Shown piece after piece: positions 8,106-16,739 of a stretch of 64,000 nucleotides of DNA (position 1 is its first letter; each line of letters starts with the position of its first letter). Source of the DNA: a bacterium (GTDB lineage Bacteria; Myxococcota_A; UBA9160; UBA4427); assembly GCA_024742285.1 (NCBI GenBank), contig JANSYR010000003.1, positions 445,657-509,656 of the forward strand, read 5' to 3'. Under the pieces are notes generated by a model that was not told the origin of the DNA, did not search any database, and saw nothing but the letters and a program-made list of their open reading frames with translations. The position numbers and the translations under genes were made by a program.

Positions 8106-9420
8106 GTCGTCGGACCGCCATCGTGCCGAGCAGGCCGACGCCCGCGAGCAGCGCCACCGCCGAAGCGGGCTCCGGGGTGAACACGAGGTTCATGCCGGCG
8201 AGCTGGGCGTTGATCGCCTGAACGCCCGTGCCGTCGGTTCGCCTGGAGTAGGAACCCGCCACCAGACCGACGTTGCGGCGGAGACCCGTCGCGAACGAGG
8301 ACACGGCGTCGTGTCCGTCACCGACCATCGTGTTGGTGTCGAGGATCGTCGCCGCACCCGCCATCCGCGTCGCCTGACGCGTGATGGTGATGGTGCCCGT
8401 CGTCCAGGCGAAGACGTGCTTCTGCGACGTTGCACTCGGGAGCGGGAACGGGCCGGGGCCGCCGTTGGTGTCGAAGCCGACGACGATGTTGCAGCCCGGC
8501 GGCATCGCGGGGGCCGCCGTCGAGGTGCAGAAGCCGCCCGGGAGCGGGTCGTGCGGGTCGAGACCGAAGGTCTTGAGCGTGCCGGGGGGCTGGCCGCCGG
8601 TGACCACGTAGTTCCATCCCACACCGTTTCGTTCCCGCTGGACGGCGCCACTGGGCGACGCGAGGGGGTTGACGCCGATGACCGGCGCCTGGGCCGGCGT
8701 GCCGAGGGCGTCGATGTTCGGTCCGCCGATGAAGAGGCGACCGCCACCGCTGAGGAGCAGGGCCGCCGTCCCGGAGAAGCCGCCCCCGCCGCTGTAGGTG
8801 ACCGAGACGCGCTCGAGGCCGGCGTTGAACGTATCCGTGACGGTCGTGTTGATCGCCTGCCGGTAGTCGTAGTTCGGATCCGTGGTCGCGAGACCGTTGT
8901 TCTGGCCGAAAGCGCTGACGTTGCTGACCGAGAACACGCGGTTCGCGAAGACGCGCGTGTTCGGCGGGGTCACGTAGCCCGGAGCGCTCTCCGTCAGGCC
9001 GAGGTTCGTGTCGCGGTTCGCGCCGGGGGCACTCGCCGTGAAGAACGTGGTCAGGTAGATCGCGACCGCGCCGAGGACCTGGGCGTCCTCGGTCTGGCTC
9101 TGCGCCATGAAGCCCGGGGGCAGCGTGAACGCGGAGCCGACCGCACGCGGGTCGCCGACGATCGAGGTCGCCCCGGGAACGCCGATGGCGGGCGCCGTCG
9201 TGCGGCCCACGCCCTGCCCGAAGAACGCCTGTCGCTTGAAGTGGCAGCGCGCGTTGTCCGAGGACGCGTCACAGTCCGCCAGCGGCTGGTTCTGCGGGAT
9301 GTTGATGATGATGCCGTTGGTCTCGTGGTAATTCCCCGCGAGCCCCACCGCGCCGGCATTCCCAGCGAAGCCAGCGATCATCGCGACGGCGAGTGCGCCG
9401 CGAAGCCAGTGCTTGTACAT
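8098..9420 (-). CDS. PEP-CTERM sorting domain protein (tandem copy 2)
   Basis: A 440-residue paralogue of 6096-7421, alignable end to end, with nearly the same signal peptide and the same tail (TPEPASAVALL, hydrophobic helix, RRRR-type end). The four cysteines are conserved. Divergence is concentrated in the middle, for example after GVNPL and around the segment before FANRVFSV. AAGGAG lies 7 bases before the ATG in the same leader context (CTGAAGGAGAGACTCG). With its own terminator it forms the second unit of a roughly 2.0-kb tandem duplication. Function unknown; presumably anchored at the cell envelope by exosortase. Confidence 0.88.
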   Translation of the reverse strand: MYKHWLRGALAVAMIAGFAGNAGAVGLAGNYHETNGIIINIPQNQPLADCDASSDNARCHFKRQAFFGQGVGRTTAPAIGVPGATSIVGDPRAVGSAFTLPPGFMAQSQTEDAQVLGAVAIYLTTFFTASAPGANRDTNLGLTESAPGYVTPPNTRVFANRVFSVSNVSAFGQNNGLATTDPNYDYRQAINTTVTDTFNAGLERVSVTYSGGGGFSGTAALLLSGGGRLFIGGPNIDALGTPAQAPVIGVNPLASPSGAVQRERNGVGWNYVVTGGQPPGTLKTFGLDPHDPLPGGFCTSTAAPAMPPGCNIVVGFDTNGGPGPFPLPSATSQKHVFAWTTGTITITRQATRMAGAATILDTNTMVGDGHDAVSSFATGLRRNVGLVAGSYSRRTDGTGVQAINAQLAGMNLVFTPEPASAVALLAGVGLLGTMAVRRRR

Positions 9421-10016
9421 CGAGTCTCTCCTTCAGATTGAATGCTGCAGAAGCGCTTGCTCGGTCGGTCTCATCGAATCCTGTGTGCGACCCGCTTGCT
9501 CTTCTTCGTCCGCTTCAGCTGGACGTCGCTCATGTTCCGCGGAACCGGAGCCAGGCCCCGTTTCCTTCATGGTGGGGCACAAGCCCCGTTGCTATGCCGG
9601 CTGCGAGGCCGGCCCTTCCGTCCTGTGTAATTCCGTTGCGAATCACCCTCACGGAAGGGACACTTTTCAGCCTAACATGATCGCCACCCGGACCGGGAAG
9701 AATTGTTGATCGGCAGTCACCTTTCTTGGGACGATGGGCTGTGCGGTCCCTCAGGGCGGTCGCCCAGCAGACACCTCGCGGGCCAGCGTCAAATTGCCGG
9801 CCGTCTGGTCGACGACCAGGCTGCGCGCTCGGATCCGGGCGGGACGGCTGCGAAGCGGTACGATCGCCGCCTCCCCGCGAGATTCGGAGTCAACGATCCT
9901 CGTCTCGCTGCCGATAAGAGAAGGCCCATGGGCCGTCTCCCGGGTCCAGAAATGCGTGCCGCGTTCCAGGCCCATGGGGAGGCTCTCGAAGGGTGAGATT
10001 CAGGAAGGCGCCGATC
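9421..10016. other. Divergent intergenic region
   Basis: About 600 bases between the minus-strand PEP-CTERM copy 2 and the plus-strand helical-repeat gene. Near 9480-9520 it keeps a stretch similar to 7460-7510 upstream of copy 1 (CGACCCGCTTGC in both), a remnant of the duplicated leader. Short GC hairpins occur near 9573-9588 (GGGGCACAAGCCCC) and 9599-9616 (GCCGGC arms). I see no convincing gene and cannot place promoters. Confidence 0.5.
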
Positions 10017-11336
10017 ATGTCCCGACAGACGAAGAAGAACGATGATTCGACCCCCGCATCGACGCAGATCGGGGCGGAGTCCCGAGCGACAGGGCGAAGT
10101 TCGGGTCTAATTCACCTCGCTTTGATGATCGCGTTGCTGGGCTCGTCGCTCGTGACACTTCATTGCGCAGACGGCGATTCGGGCCGGTCGCAGCCGCCGG
10201 AAGGCGGCCTCGCCGCGATTCTTCGCCACCCGGATCCGCTGGAGCGGATTCGCTGGACGGCGGAGTACCTGGAGGACGCCGACCCCGAGGATCTCTTCGA
10301 GATCCAGTACGTGTTCGAGACGGCGCCGCTCGCTCGCGGCGATCGCGAGTACGCCCTCTTCGGCCACTGGTGGGCGACCTTCGATCCGAAGGCCGCCTAC
10401 GACGCCACGTTCAACTCGTTGCGGATGGAAGGGGGCCACGTCATCCGTCAGATCATGCGGACCTGGGCGCGGAATGATCCGAAGGCGTTGAACGGGTCGG
10501 AGCTGCTCTGGGATCCTCAGACCTGGGGATCGACGGCGCCCGGCATGCGCCCCGAGCTCGTCGAGGCGGTCACGATCGGCTGGTACGAGTCGGGCGAACC
10601 GGACCTCGAAGCCTGGCTCTCCGGGCTCTCGGACGCGAGTGCCCAGTCCGCCGGGCTCAAGACCTACGTCACGATGAAGGTGATGTACGACGGCGGAGAG
10701 GAAGCGCTCCGCTGGGCGCTCGCCCTCGACGAAGACGAGGGGAGGAAGGCGATCTTCGGCCTCGCCCTCAACGTCGTGTCCCACGAAGACCCTCAGCTCG
10801 CCATCGAGTGGCTGGGAAGAGCCGAGGAGATGGGCGCCGACGTGGGCAGCGCGATGCGTCGGATCGCGAATGCCTGGGGCCACCACGACCCCGTTGCCGC
10901 GGCGGCCTGGCTGCTCGAACAGGAAGACAGCCGAGACCGAGCGGTGGCGCTCAAGTCCGTGGCCCAGCACTGGGTGCGATGGGACTACGACGGGTTCCGC
11001 GAATGGCTCCGCGGGCAGCAGAAGGACGTCGGGTTCGACAAGATGCGGGCGACCTTCGTGCGGTCGGGGTCGAAGAGCCGCCAGTACAAGGTCGACTGGC
11101 GCGCGCTGCTCGAGGTCGCCGAAGCGATCACGGAGCCGGCGCAGAATCGCAAGGAGGTCTACTGGGTCCTCCAGCGCTGGTACCTCGTGGACGAGGAGGC
11201 CGTGCTCGCCTGGTTCGAGGCCAACCCGGACCGCTTCCCCGAGAAGGTGAAGAAGCGCCTCGGTCTCGTGCCCGACAACGAGTCGGCATTGATCAAGGCC
11301 GCGGTTGCGGATCAGACGACGGAGTCACCGTCGTAG
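10017..11336 (+). CDS. Membrane-anchored helical-repeat protein, paralogue of 4847-5929
   Basis: A 439-residue protein of no named family. A hydrophobic segment near residues 29-50 ends in LVTLHCADG, compatible with a signal-anchor or a lipoprotein with a long n-region. The rest is helical, with units built on Trp-x3-Asp-x2-Ala-x2-Trp-Leu: WARNDPKALN, AWGHHDPVAAAAWL, HWVRWDYDGFREWL, RWYLVDEEAVLAWF. These look like HEAT- or Sel1-like solenoid repeats. The ATG at 10017 has AGGAAGG about 9 bases upstream. Pairing with the duplicated PEP-CTERM genes hints at a shared envelope role, which is inference. Confidence 0.65.
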   Translation: MSRQTKKNDDSTPASTQIGAESRATGRSSGLIHLALMIALLGSSLVTLHCADGDSGRSQPPEGGLAAILRHPDPLERIRWTAEYLEDADPEDLFEIQYVFETAPLARGDREYALFGHWWATFDPKAAYDATFNSLRMEGGHVIRQIMRTWARNDPKALNGSELLWDPQTWGSTAPGMRPELVEAVTIGWYESGEPDLEAWLSGLSDASAQSAGLKTYVTMKVMYDGGEEALRWALALDEDEGRKAIFGLALNVVSHEDPQLAIEWLGRAEEMGADVGSAMRRIANAWGHHDPVAAAAWLLEQEDSRDRAVALKSVAQHWVRWDYDGFREWLRGQQKDVGFDKMRATFVRSGSKSRQYKVDWRALLEVAEAITEPAQNRKEVYWVLQRWYLVDEEAVLAWFEANPDRFPEKVKKRLGLVPDNESALIKAAVADQTTESPS

Positions 11337-11410
11337 ATTCCTGCTGATCGGATTCCCCGGGCGGCGTGCTCGGCCGTCTCGCAGGAGTCGGCCCCGGCGA
11401 CGTCGCAGGA

Positions 11411-12445
11411 CTAGCGTCGGCGGCGGCTCGGAGTGCCGTCGAAGCGGACCCGGACCCCGGTGCCGAGCCGGTAGAACCACCGATCGTGCTTGTACGTCCA
11501 GGTTGCCTGCTCTTCGGGGTATTCGGGATTCGCGGCGGAGAGGTTCGTTTCGAGGTCGCCGAAGATCCGCGTGCCCTGACCCTTGATATAGATGGACCAG
11601 GCGAAGGGCCCGAGGTGGTCCCCCGCCTCGTACTCGACCTCGAACGCGGCGCCGGCGCCATGGTAGATCTCGCGCTGCTTGCCGCTGATCTCGATCGAGC
11701 GGTAGGTGTTGTCATAGGTCCGCGCGGAACCCACGTTGGTGTTCAATCGGACCGCGCGGCGCAACACGCCGTAGACGTCGAAGGGGAGGCGCGAGTAGAC
11801 GACGGACGGCTTCAGCCGGAAACGGTGGCCCTCGATGTCCACGAGAAAGGCGGCGCCGAAGCCGGCGTGGACCTGGGGACCCTGGTACTGCACGGTGGTC
11901 TTCGTGCCGCGTCCCGTGACCGCGGTCTCGCCGAGGATGGCCGTCGAGCTGTCGGTGACGCCCAGCGGGATGCCGAGCCTGCCGGGATTGCCGTCTCGTG
12001 CCAGACCGACTTCCGGACCGATCGCCGCCGCGACGTTCACGTTGAGGAAGAAGCGCGGCGCGTATTCGGCGGACGCGACGCGAGGCGACATCAGCTCGAA
12101 GTCGCCGCCGACCGTGAAGGCGGTGATCTGCTCTCGTGAGCGCGACGGGTTGAGTACCTGATCGCCGTTGAAGTCCAGGAAGCGTTGACCCGCGTTCGCG
12201 ACCCGGGGGCCCACGATGGTCGTCCCCGTCGTGACCGCCTTGCCGGTCGTGCCCATGACATCGACCTGGAGCGCCATTGCGGGCGTCCATCGTCGCTCGG
12301 GATCGAAGTCGTCGTCCGCGGCCGTGACAGGCGTTGCCGATCCCGCGACGAGCGCCGAGGTCGAAGCGATCAAGGCGAGGCGTTCGAACGCACCACGGAT
12401 GGCGCGTCGTCGGTCGGGCGACTTCGAGGCGGACGGGTTGATCAT
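11411..12445 (-). CDS. Outer-membrane barrel-like protein
   Basis: A 344-residue exported protein of unknown family. An N-terminal signal region (about 20-45, ending near VTAADDD) is followed by alternating hydrophobic and polar strands typical of beta-barrels (RFFLNVNVAAAIG, GFGAAFLVDIEG, FRLKPSVVYSR, WFYRLGTGVRVRF). The final aromatic strand ends in an unusual RRRR tail instead of a terminal Phe. The ATG at 12445 with GGAG upstream is preferred; the frame stays open to an ATG at 12517. It is divergent from the TonB-dependent receptor, so the two could be co-regulated. Confidence 0.6.
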   Translation of the reverse strand: MINPSASKSPDRRRAIRGAFERLALIASTSALVAGSATPVTAADDDFDPERRWTPAMALQVDVMGTTGKAVTTGTTIVGPRVANAGQRFLDFNGDQVLNPSRSREQITAFTVGGDFELMSPRVASAEYAPRFFLNVNVAAAIGPEVGLARDGNPGRLGIPLGVTDSSTAILGETAVTGRGTKTTVQYQGPQVHAGFGAAFLVDIEGHRFRLKPSVVYSRLPFDVYGVLRRAVRLNTNVGSARTYDNTYRSIEISGKQREIYHGAGAAFEVEYEAGDHLGPFAWSIYIKGQGTRIFGDLETNLSAANPEYPEEQATWTYKHDRWFYRLGTGVRVRFDGTPSRRRR

Positions 12446-12889
12446 CTCCGGACGTCTCCGTCTCGGTGCAGGCTCGCCATGCGCATCTCCCAAGTCTATT
12501 CGAAATCGTCGAGACATGACTACTGCACCCGTAGGGTCGAGAACACCCGAATGGTCCGGATTCGATCCGGCGCTCGAAGTGTGCTCGGAGGTGCGCCTGT
12601 ACGGAAACGAGAATGGCCGGGCGCACAGCCATCGTCGAGCGGCTGCCTAGGCTAGCTGGATGGGAATCGTTGTCGACACATTCGAACCGGGTGGGAATCG
12701 CTCGTGTTCTAACGACTCGTCAACTGCTGGGGCCTCATGCAGGAGACCGGCAAGGGGCGATGTTCGAAGTACTGGGCGAGGCGCGCACGTATCGATTCCG
12801 GTACCCATGGGTGGAGCCTATGAGGGCTTGAGGCCGGAGGGCACCCTGCTAGCGTCGGGACCTCCGGAAGACTGAAGGAGTCCGCCCCG
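12446..12889. other. Divergent regulatory region
   Basis: 444 bases between the barrel-like gene and the TonB-dependent receptor. It must hold promoters for both. I found no Fur-like palindrome and no clear -35/-10 pair. Only the ribosome binding site AAGGAG at 12875-12880, 9 bases before the receptor ATG, is clear. Confidence 0.4.
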
Positions 12890-15526
12890 ATGCGTGATTG
12901 TTGGGCTCGCGCCGCCCACTGCTCGCCCGTCAAGATCACTCTGTGCGTATTCGGCATGGCCGTGGTCGGCGTGGTGGCGAGTGCTCCTCGAGCGGTTGCG
13001 CAAGAGACCGATTCCGCCGACCCCTTCGCGGGCGTCGAAGAGATGGTCGTGACGGGTTCTGGTACCGCGGCGCTTCTCGCGGAGACGAACTCCTCTTCGA
13101 TTGGCTTCAACGCGGACGACCTCGATGGCCTCGGCGTAGAGAACATCGGCGACGTCGCGGACTACGTTCCGAACCTCGAGATCCGGAGCCAGAACCAGAC
13201 GAACGCTTCCTTCTTCGTTCGTGGCGTCGGCCTCCAGGACTTCGGCGCCAACGCTTCGAGCTCCGTGCCGATCTTTCAGGACGGCATCGTCCGCAACCCG
13301 TCGGCGACGCAGCTGTCGGGTCTCTTCGACATCGGCGCCCTCAGCGTGATGCGGGGGCCGCAGGGATCGGGGAACTATCGGAACGCTTCGGCGGGCGCGA
13401 TTTCGTTCGAGGCGGCGAAGCCGACGAGCGACTTCACGGGTTATGCGACGACGACCATCGCCCGCATCGTGAGCGTCGATGCCCGCGACGCGAATCGATA
13501 CGGCTTCGAGACGGCGGTGAGCGGCCCCGTCTGGGGCGACGTGGTCTCGATTCGCTTGTCGACGCGATACAGCCACGAGAATCCCTTCCACGAGAACGGA
13601 TGTGCGAATCGAACGCCGATCGACGATCGACTCGGCGTCTCGCTCGGCGGGCCGATCTCGTCGGAAGAGGCGGCGCTCTGCGGGGAAGACATTCGTCCCG
13701 CACGTACGGGGCCGCCCAACAAGAGTCAGGTCACTCCGTATCTCGGTCGCTACATCGGCGAGGTCGACGACTTCGCCTTCCGCGGTCAGATCAGGATCGA
13801 GCCTCCCGACCTCCCGCTCGACGTGACCTTCCGGGTCGAGCTCTCCAACCTCAACCGGGACTCGACGGTCGGCCAGCACATCGGTACGAGCCGCCGCATC
13901 CGAGGCAGCGGAAACATCTTCGAGCGCCACCTCGGTGGTGGGGATCGGCGTCGATACATCGATCCCGACATCGCAGCGCGCGAGGATCAGCTGATCGACT
14001 TCTTCCGCAACGCGAACCCCGGCCTCAACAACAACGGGGTCCTGGCGCTCGCCGAGCGGCAGCTCAATCGAGAGCTGTACAAGCAGCCGCTCGACGAGAG
14101 CCCCTATCGCGGCGACTTCGACAGCCCGGGTCGCACGATCCTCGAGACCAACGCGGCTTCGATGGGGCTCGACTACGAACTCGACTCGTCCGTCCTGGAG
14201 GTGAATCTCGGCTTCGTCGACTACAAGAAGTCGGAGGTGCAGGACACGGACATGAGTCCGAACATCCTCTTCCCCTCACGCTCGAACGACCAGGCCTGGG
14301 AGGTCTACGGCAGTCTGGACTGGAGCGGGGACGCGATCGCAGACTTCCCGATCGAATGGAAGCTCGGCGGCTACACGCTGATCGAGCAGGTCGAGGCGAC
14401 GCAGCGACAGACGATCGCGATCTCGAACGCCGCCACGAACTTCATCAACGACTTCACCCAGGAGATCTACAGCTTCGGCACCTTCGCCGAGGCCCGATAC
14501 GAGTTCTTCGAGGGTTGGAGCGCCGAGGCGGGCATCCGATACAACTGGGAGCGGAAGGACTTCGACGTCCGGCGGTTCAACCGGACCGTTCCCACGTCGC
14601 CGATCGAAAAGTCGGCGAACCAGCGCACCTGGGATGCGATCACCGGCTTCGGACTGGTCAAGTACGAATTCACCGAGTCCATCGCCGCCTGGATGAAGTA
14701 CACGCGTGGGTTCAAGGCAGGCCACTTCAACCCGAGCCGCCCCCGCGACGCCAAGGCGCCGGGGCGAGGCTTCGCGGATCCGGAGCAGATCGACGCCGTC
14801 GAATGGGGCTTCGAGTTCGGGGCCTGGGCCGACCGCATCAAGGGCAACGGCGCGATCTTCTACTACAACTACAAGAACTACCAGGTCTTCCGTCTCTCGA
14901 GCACGGCGTCGGGCGTCTTCCGGACGATCGAGAACGCCCAGCAGGCGCGGAACTACGGCGCCGAGGCCGAGCTGGTTATCAGGCCCCTCGAGGGCTACGC
15001 CCCGGAGGCGATCGAGGGCCTGAACATGAAGCTCAACCTCGGCTGGCTGGATACCAGCTTCGTCGAATTCACGGCCTTCGAGGAAAGGCCCTTCTCGGCC
15101 GGCTTCATCGGCGTCACGATCGACTATTCCGGCAACCAGCTCATCAGCGCCCCGAACCTGCAGGTGGTCGGCGTCTTCACCTGGCCGATCATCATCAACC
15201 GCTTCGGCACGATCACCCCGCAGTACGACTTCACCTGGACCGACGACACGCCCTTCGGCCCGAACGGCGGTCGAGGCGAGGTCGACAACGACGGCAACGA
15301 CCGCTTGCAGCCCTACACGGTCGGCAATCGCGCGTACATCCTGCACAACGTGCGGTTGTCGTATACGCCGCTCGAGGGGCAGTTCGAGGTGGCTGGATTC
15401 TGTCGGAATCTGACGGACGAGCGGTACGTGAACTTCGGGGTGGATCTGAGCCAGTTCGCGGAGTTGATTCTGAACTTCGTGGCGCCGCCGCGGACTTGTG
15501 GGATGGACATCCGCTTCAACTGGTAA
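12890..15526 (+). CDS. TonB-dependent outer-membrane receptor
   Basis: An 878-residue receptor with a signal peptide (about 1-38, ending AVAQE), a TonB-box-like EEMVVTG near residues 49-55, a plug domain (VENIGDVADYVPNLEI, FFVRGVG, SVMRGPQGSGNYRNASAGAI) and a long beta-barrel ending in the typical aromatic strand (DIRFNW). Energised by TonB-ExbBD, it imports large substrates. The type with IRGVG and GPQG motifs is common for carbohydrate, terpenoid or steroid uptake as well as siderophores; the ligand is unknown. AAGGAG is 9 bases before the ATG. An insertion sequence begins 3 bases after the stop without truncating the gene. Confidence 0.93.
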   Translation: MRDCWARAAHCSPVKITLCVFGMAVVGVVASAPRAVAQETDSADPFAGVEEMVVTGSGTAALLAETNSSSIGFNADDLDGLGVENIGDVADYVPNLEIRSQNQTNASFFVRGVGLQDFGANASSSVPIFQDGIVRNPSATQLSGLFDIGALSVMRGPQGSGNYRNASAGAISFEAAKPTSDFTGYATTTIARIVSVDARDANRYGFETAVSGPVWGDVVSIRLSTRYSHENPFHENGCANRTPIDDRLGVSLGGPISSEEAALCGEDIRPARTGPPNKSQVTPYLGRYIGEVDDFAFRGQIRIEPPDLPLDVTFRVELSNLNRDSTVGQHIGTSRRIRGSGNIFERHLGGGDRRRYIDPDIAAREDQLIDFFRNANPGLNNNGVLALAERQLNRELYKQPLDESPYRGDFDSPGRTILETNAASMGLDYELDSSVLEVNLGFVDYKKSEVQDTDMSPNILFPSRSNDQAWEVYGSLDWSGDAIADFPIEWKLGGYTLIEQVEATQRQTIAISNAATNFINDFTQEIYSFGTFAEARYEFFEGWSAEAGIRYNWERKDFDVRRFNRTVPTSPIEKSANQRTWDAITGFGLVKYEFTESIAAWMKYTRGFKAGHFNPSRPRDAKAPGRGFADPEQIDAVEWGFEFGAWADRIKGNGAIFYYNYKNYQVFRLSSTASGVFRTIENAQQARNYGAEAELVIRPLEGYAPEAIEGLNMKLNLGWLDTSFVEFTAFEERPFSAGFIGVTIDYSGNQLISAPNLQVVGVFTWPIIINRFGTITPQYDFTWTDDTPFGPNGGRGEVDNDGNDRLQPYTVGNRAYILHNVRLSYTPLEGQFEVAGFCRNLTDERYVNFGVDLSQFAELILNFVAPPRTCGMDIRFNW

Positions 15527-15529
15527 GTC

Positions 15530-15548
15530 GTGGACCGGAGAATTCGCC
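15530..15548 (+). repeat. Left terminal inverted repeat of the insertion sequence
   Basis: GTGGACCGGAGAATTCGCC; 16 of 19 positions match the right end. Similarity continues weakly inward with the shared word ATCGTG after a two-base gap. Confidence 0.8.
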
Positions 15549-15597
15549 CCGGCCATCGTGTGCCCGACTGGTCCGCTGCGATAGCCCTCGGTTCCGG

Positions 15598-16704
15598 TCA
15601 GATGGCTTTCTTCGCACAGTGTTCGACGCAGCGGCCGATGGCTCTCGTCTCGATTCGACCGAAGTAGCAGTCGTCGAGCCACTTCGAGAGCCGTGACCGG
15701 AAGGGCATCAGGCGTCGGGCGAGGATCGCGTCGAGCGTCAGCGCCCGCTTGATCAAGCCCAGCGCCACCGCCGGTGGACCATTCCGTCGGTTCTCGGATC
15801 GATCCTTCATGTAGTTGCGCCAGACCGTCCAGATCGCGGCTCGATAGAGCATGGATTGGCGGCGCTTCGAGAAGGCGATCGTCTCGCGTTTGTGGTTCGC
15901 ACTCGAGTGGCGAAGCAGAGAATCGGTGAGATTGACGGGAAAGAGCGGGTTGCTCGTCGTGCGCGGTTCTCGGGAATTCGTCCGCTGGTGAAGGAACGTT
16001 CGGTCCGGGAGGCGGCGTAGCGCCGCCGGGTACGAGGTGTGCTCGTCGGATCGGAGCTCGACCACGCCTCCCGGCGGGATCACGCGCCGGAGCAGCTCCT
16101 CGACTCGTTTGCGGGTCGCTCGAGCGTCGGGCCTTCCGTACTTCTTTTCGAGGATTCGCCGCCTGACGGCCTGACTCGGACGCATCACCCCGCTTCGCCG
16201 GAGCTCCGCATCGTTGAAGCCGTAGACGAAGAGTGATGTTCCGACGACCAGGTTGAGGTCCATCGGCCAGTACTGGCTGTGCTCGAAGCTACGAAAGCCA
16301 TCGAGCACGAGCGGCTCGGTCGGGCAGGCGCGCGGCCGGATGCGCTCGTGAAAAAGGAGGCAGTGTCGGCCGAGCCGGTCCGATAGACGACGAATCGTCG
16401 TGTGGGAGACGCCGAACTCTCGCGCGATCTGACGAAAGCCGGAGCACGACACGAGCCGGTGAAACGTGGGGGCGAGCAGGTCCGGGCGTCTCAGCCAATA
16501 GGTAGTGGAGAACGTCTGTGAACTGAAGTTCCGGCCGCAATGGGAACAGCGGTACTTCTGGATCCGGCGAGGTGCTCGGTTCCTGACGTAGAAGCCCTTC
16601 TTGACGAAGCGCCAAGCCCCTGGTTCGCCATGGGAATCACAGCAAGGGTTGGGGCAGAAGGGAGGGCGGTGCAGGCGTGTGGTGATCGACATCCCTTCTG
16701 GCAT
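15598..16704 (-). CDS. Zinc-ribbon DDE transposase
   Basis: A 368-residue transposase. An N-terminal zinc ribbon (Cys17, Cys21 or 22, Cys53, Cys56) is followed by a helix-turn-helix (FRQIAREFGVSHTTIRRL) and a DDE-type core: Asp135 (LVLDGFRSFEHSQYW), Asp220 (VELRSDEHTSYPAALRR) and Glu274 (NHKRETIAFSKRRQSM), with a nearby His/Asn pair (HSSANH). This order resembles IS1 and IS1595 family enzymes. It appears full length and is framed by terminal inverted repeats, so the element may still be active. A second ATG at 16692 is possible. Confidence 0.82.
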   Translation of the reverse strand: MPEGMSITTRLHRPPFCPNPCCDSHGEPGAWRFVKKGFYVRNRAPRRIQKYRCSHCGRNFSSQTFSTTYWLRRPDLLAPTFHRLVSCSGFRQIAREFGVSHTTIRRLSDRLGRHCLLFHERIRPRACPTEPLVLDGFRSFEHSQYWPMDLNLVVGTSLFVYGFNDAELRRSGVMRPSQAVRRRILEKKYGRPDARATRKRVEELLRRVIPPGGVVELRSDEHTSYPAALRRLPDRTFLHQRTNSREPRTTSNPLFPVNLTDSLLRHSSANHKRETIAFSKRRQSMLYRAAIWTVWRNYMKDRSENRRNGPPAVALGLIKRALTLDAILARRLMPFRSRLSKWLDDCYFGRIETRAIGRCVEHCAKKAI

Positions 16705-16720
16705 CGCACGATCGGTGCCA

Positions 16721-16739
16721 GGAGAAATCTTCGGTCCAC
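16721..16739 (-). repeat. Right terminal inverted repeat of the insertion sequence
   Basis: Read inward on the minus strand it is GTGGACCGAAGATTTCTCC, matching the left end except at positions 9, 13 and 17. Its outer base is directly adjacent to the stop codon of the sulfatase-like gene. Confidence 0.8.

Larger units (their letters stand above)
15530..16739 (-). mobile_element. Complete insertion sequence with imperfect terminal inverted repeats
   Basis: A 1,210-bp element carrying one transposase gene (15598-16704). The ends start with GTGGACCG on both sides and match at 16 of the first 19 positions. It lies exactly between the stop of the TonB receptor (TAA 15524-15526) and the stop of the sulfatase-like gene (TAG, 16740-16742 on the minus strand). 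I see no target-site duplication, so either flank may have been lost or the duplication is degraded. The transposase resembles zinc-ribbon DDE enzymes of the IS1/IS1595 type. Confidence 0.8.

Noticed and set aside
6096-9450. Sigma-54 promoters (TGGC...TTGC) ahead of the PEP-CTERM genes, as known in some exosortase systems
   Set aside because: I scanned the leaders of 6096, 8098, 21306 and 52168 on the coding strand and found no convincing -24/-12 pair.
15530-16739. Target-site duplication of the insertion sequence
   Set aside because: The bases directly outside the two ends (GGTAAGTC and CTACGGGA) do not match at any length from 3 to 9.
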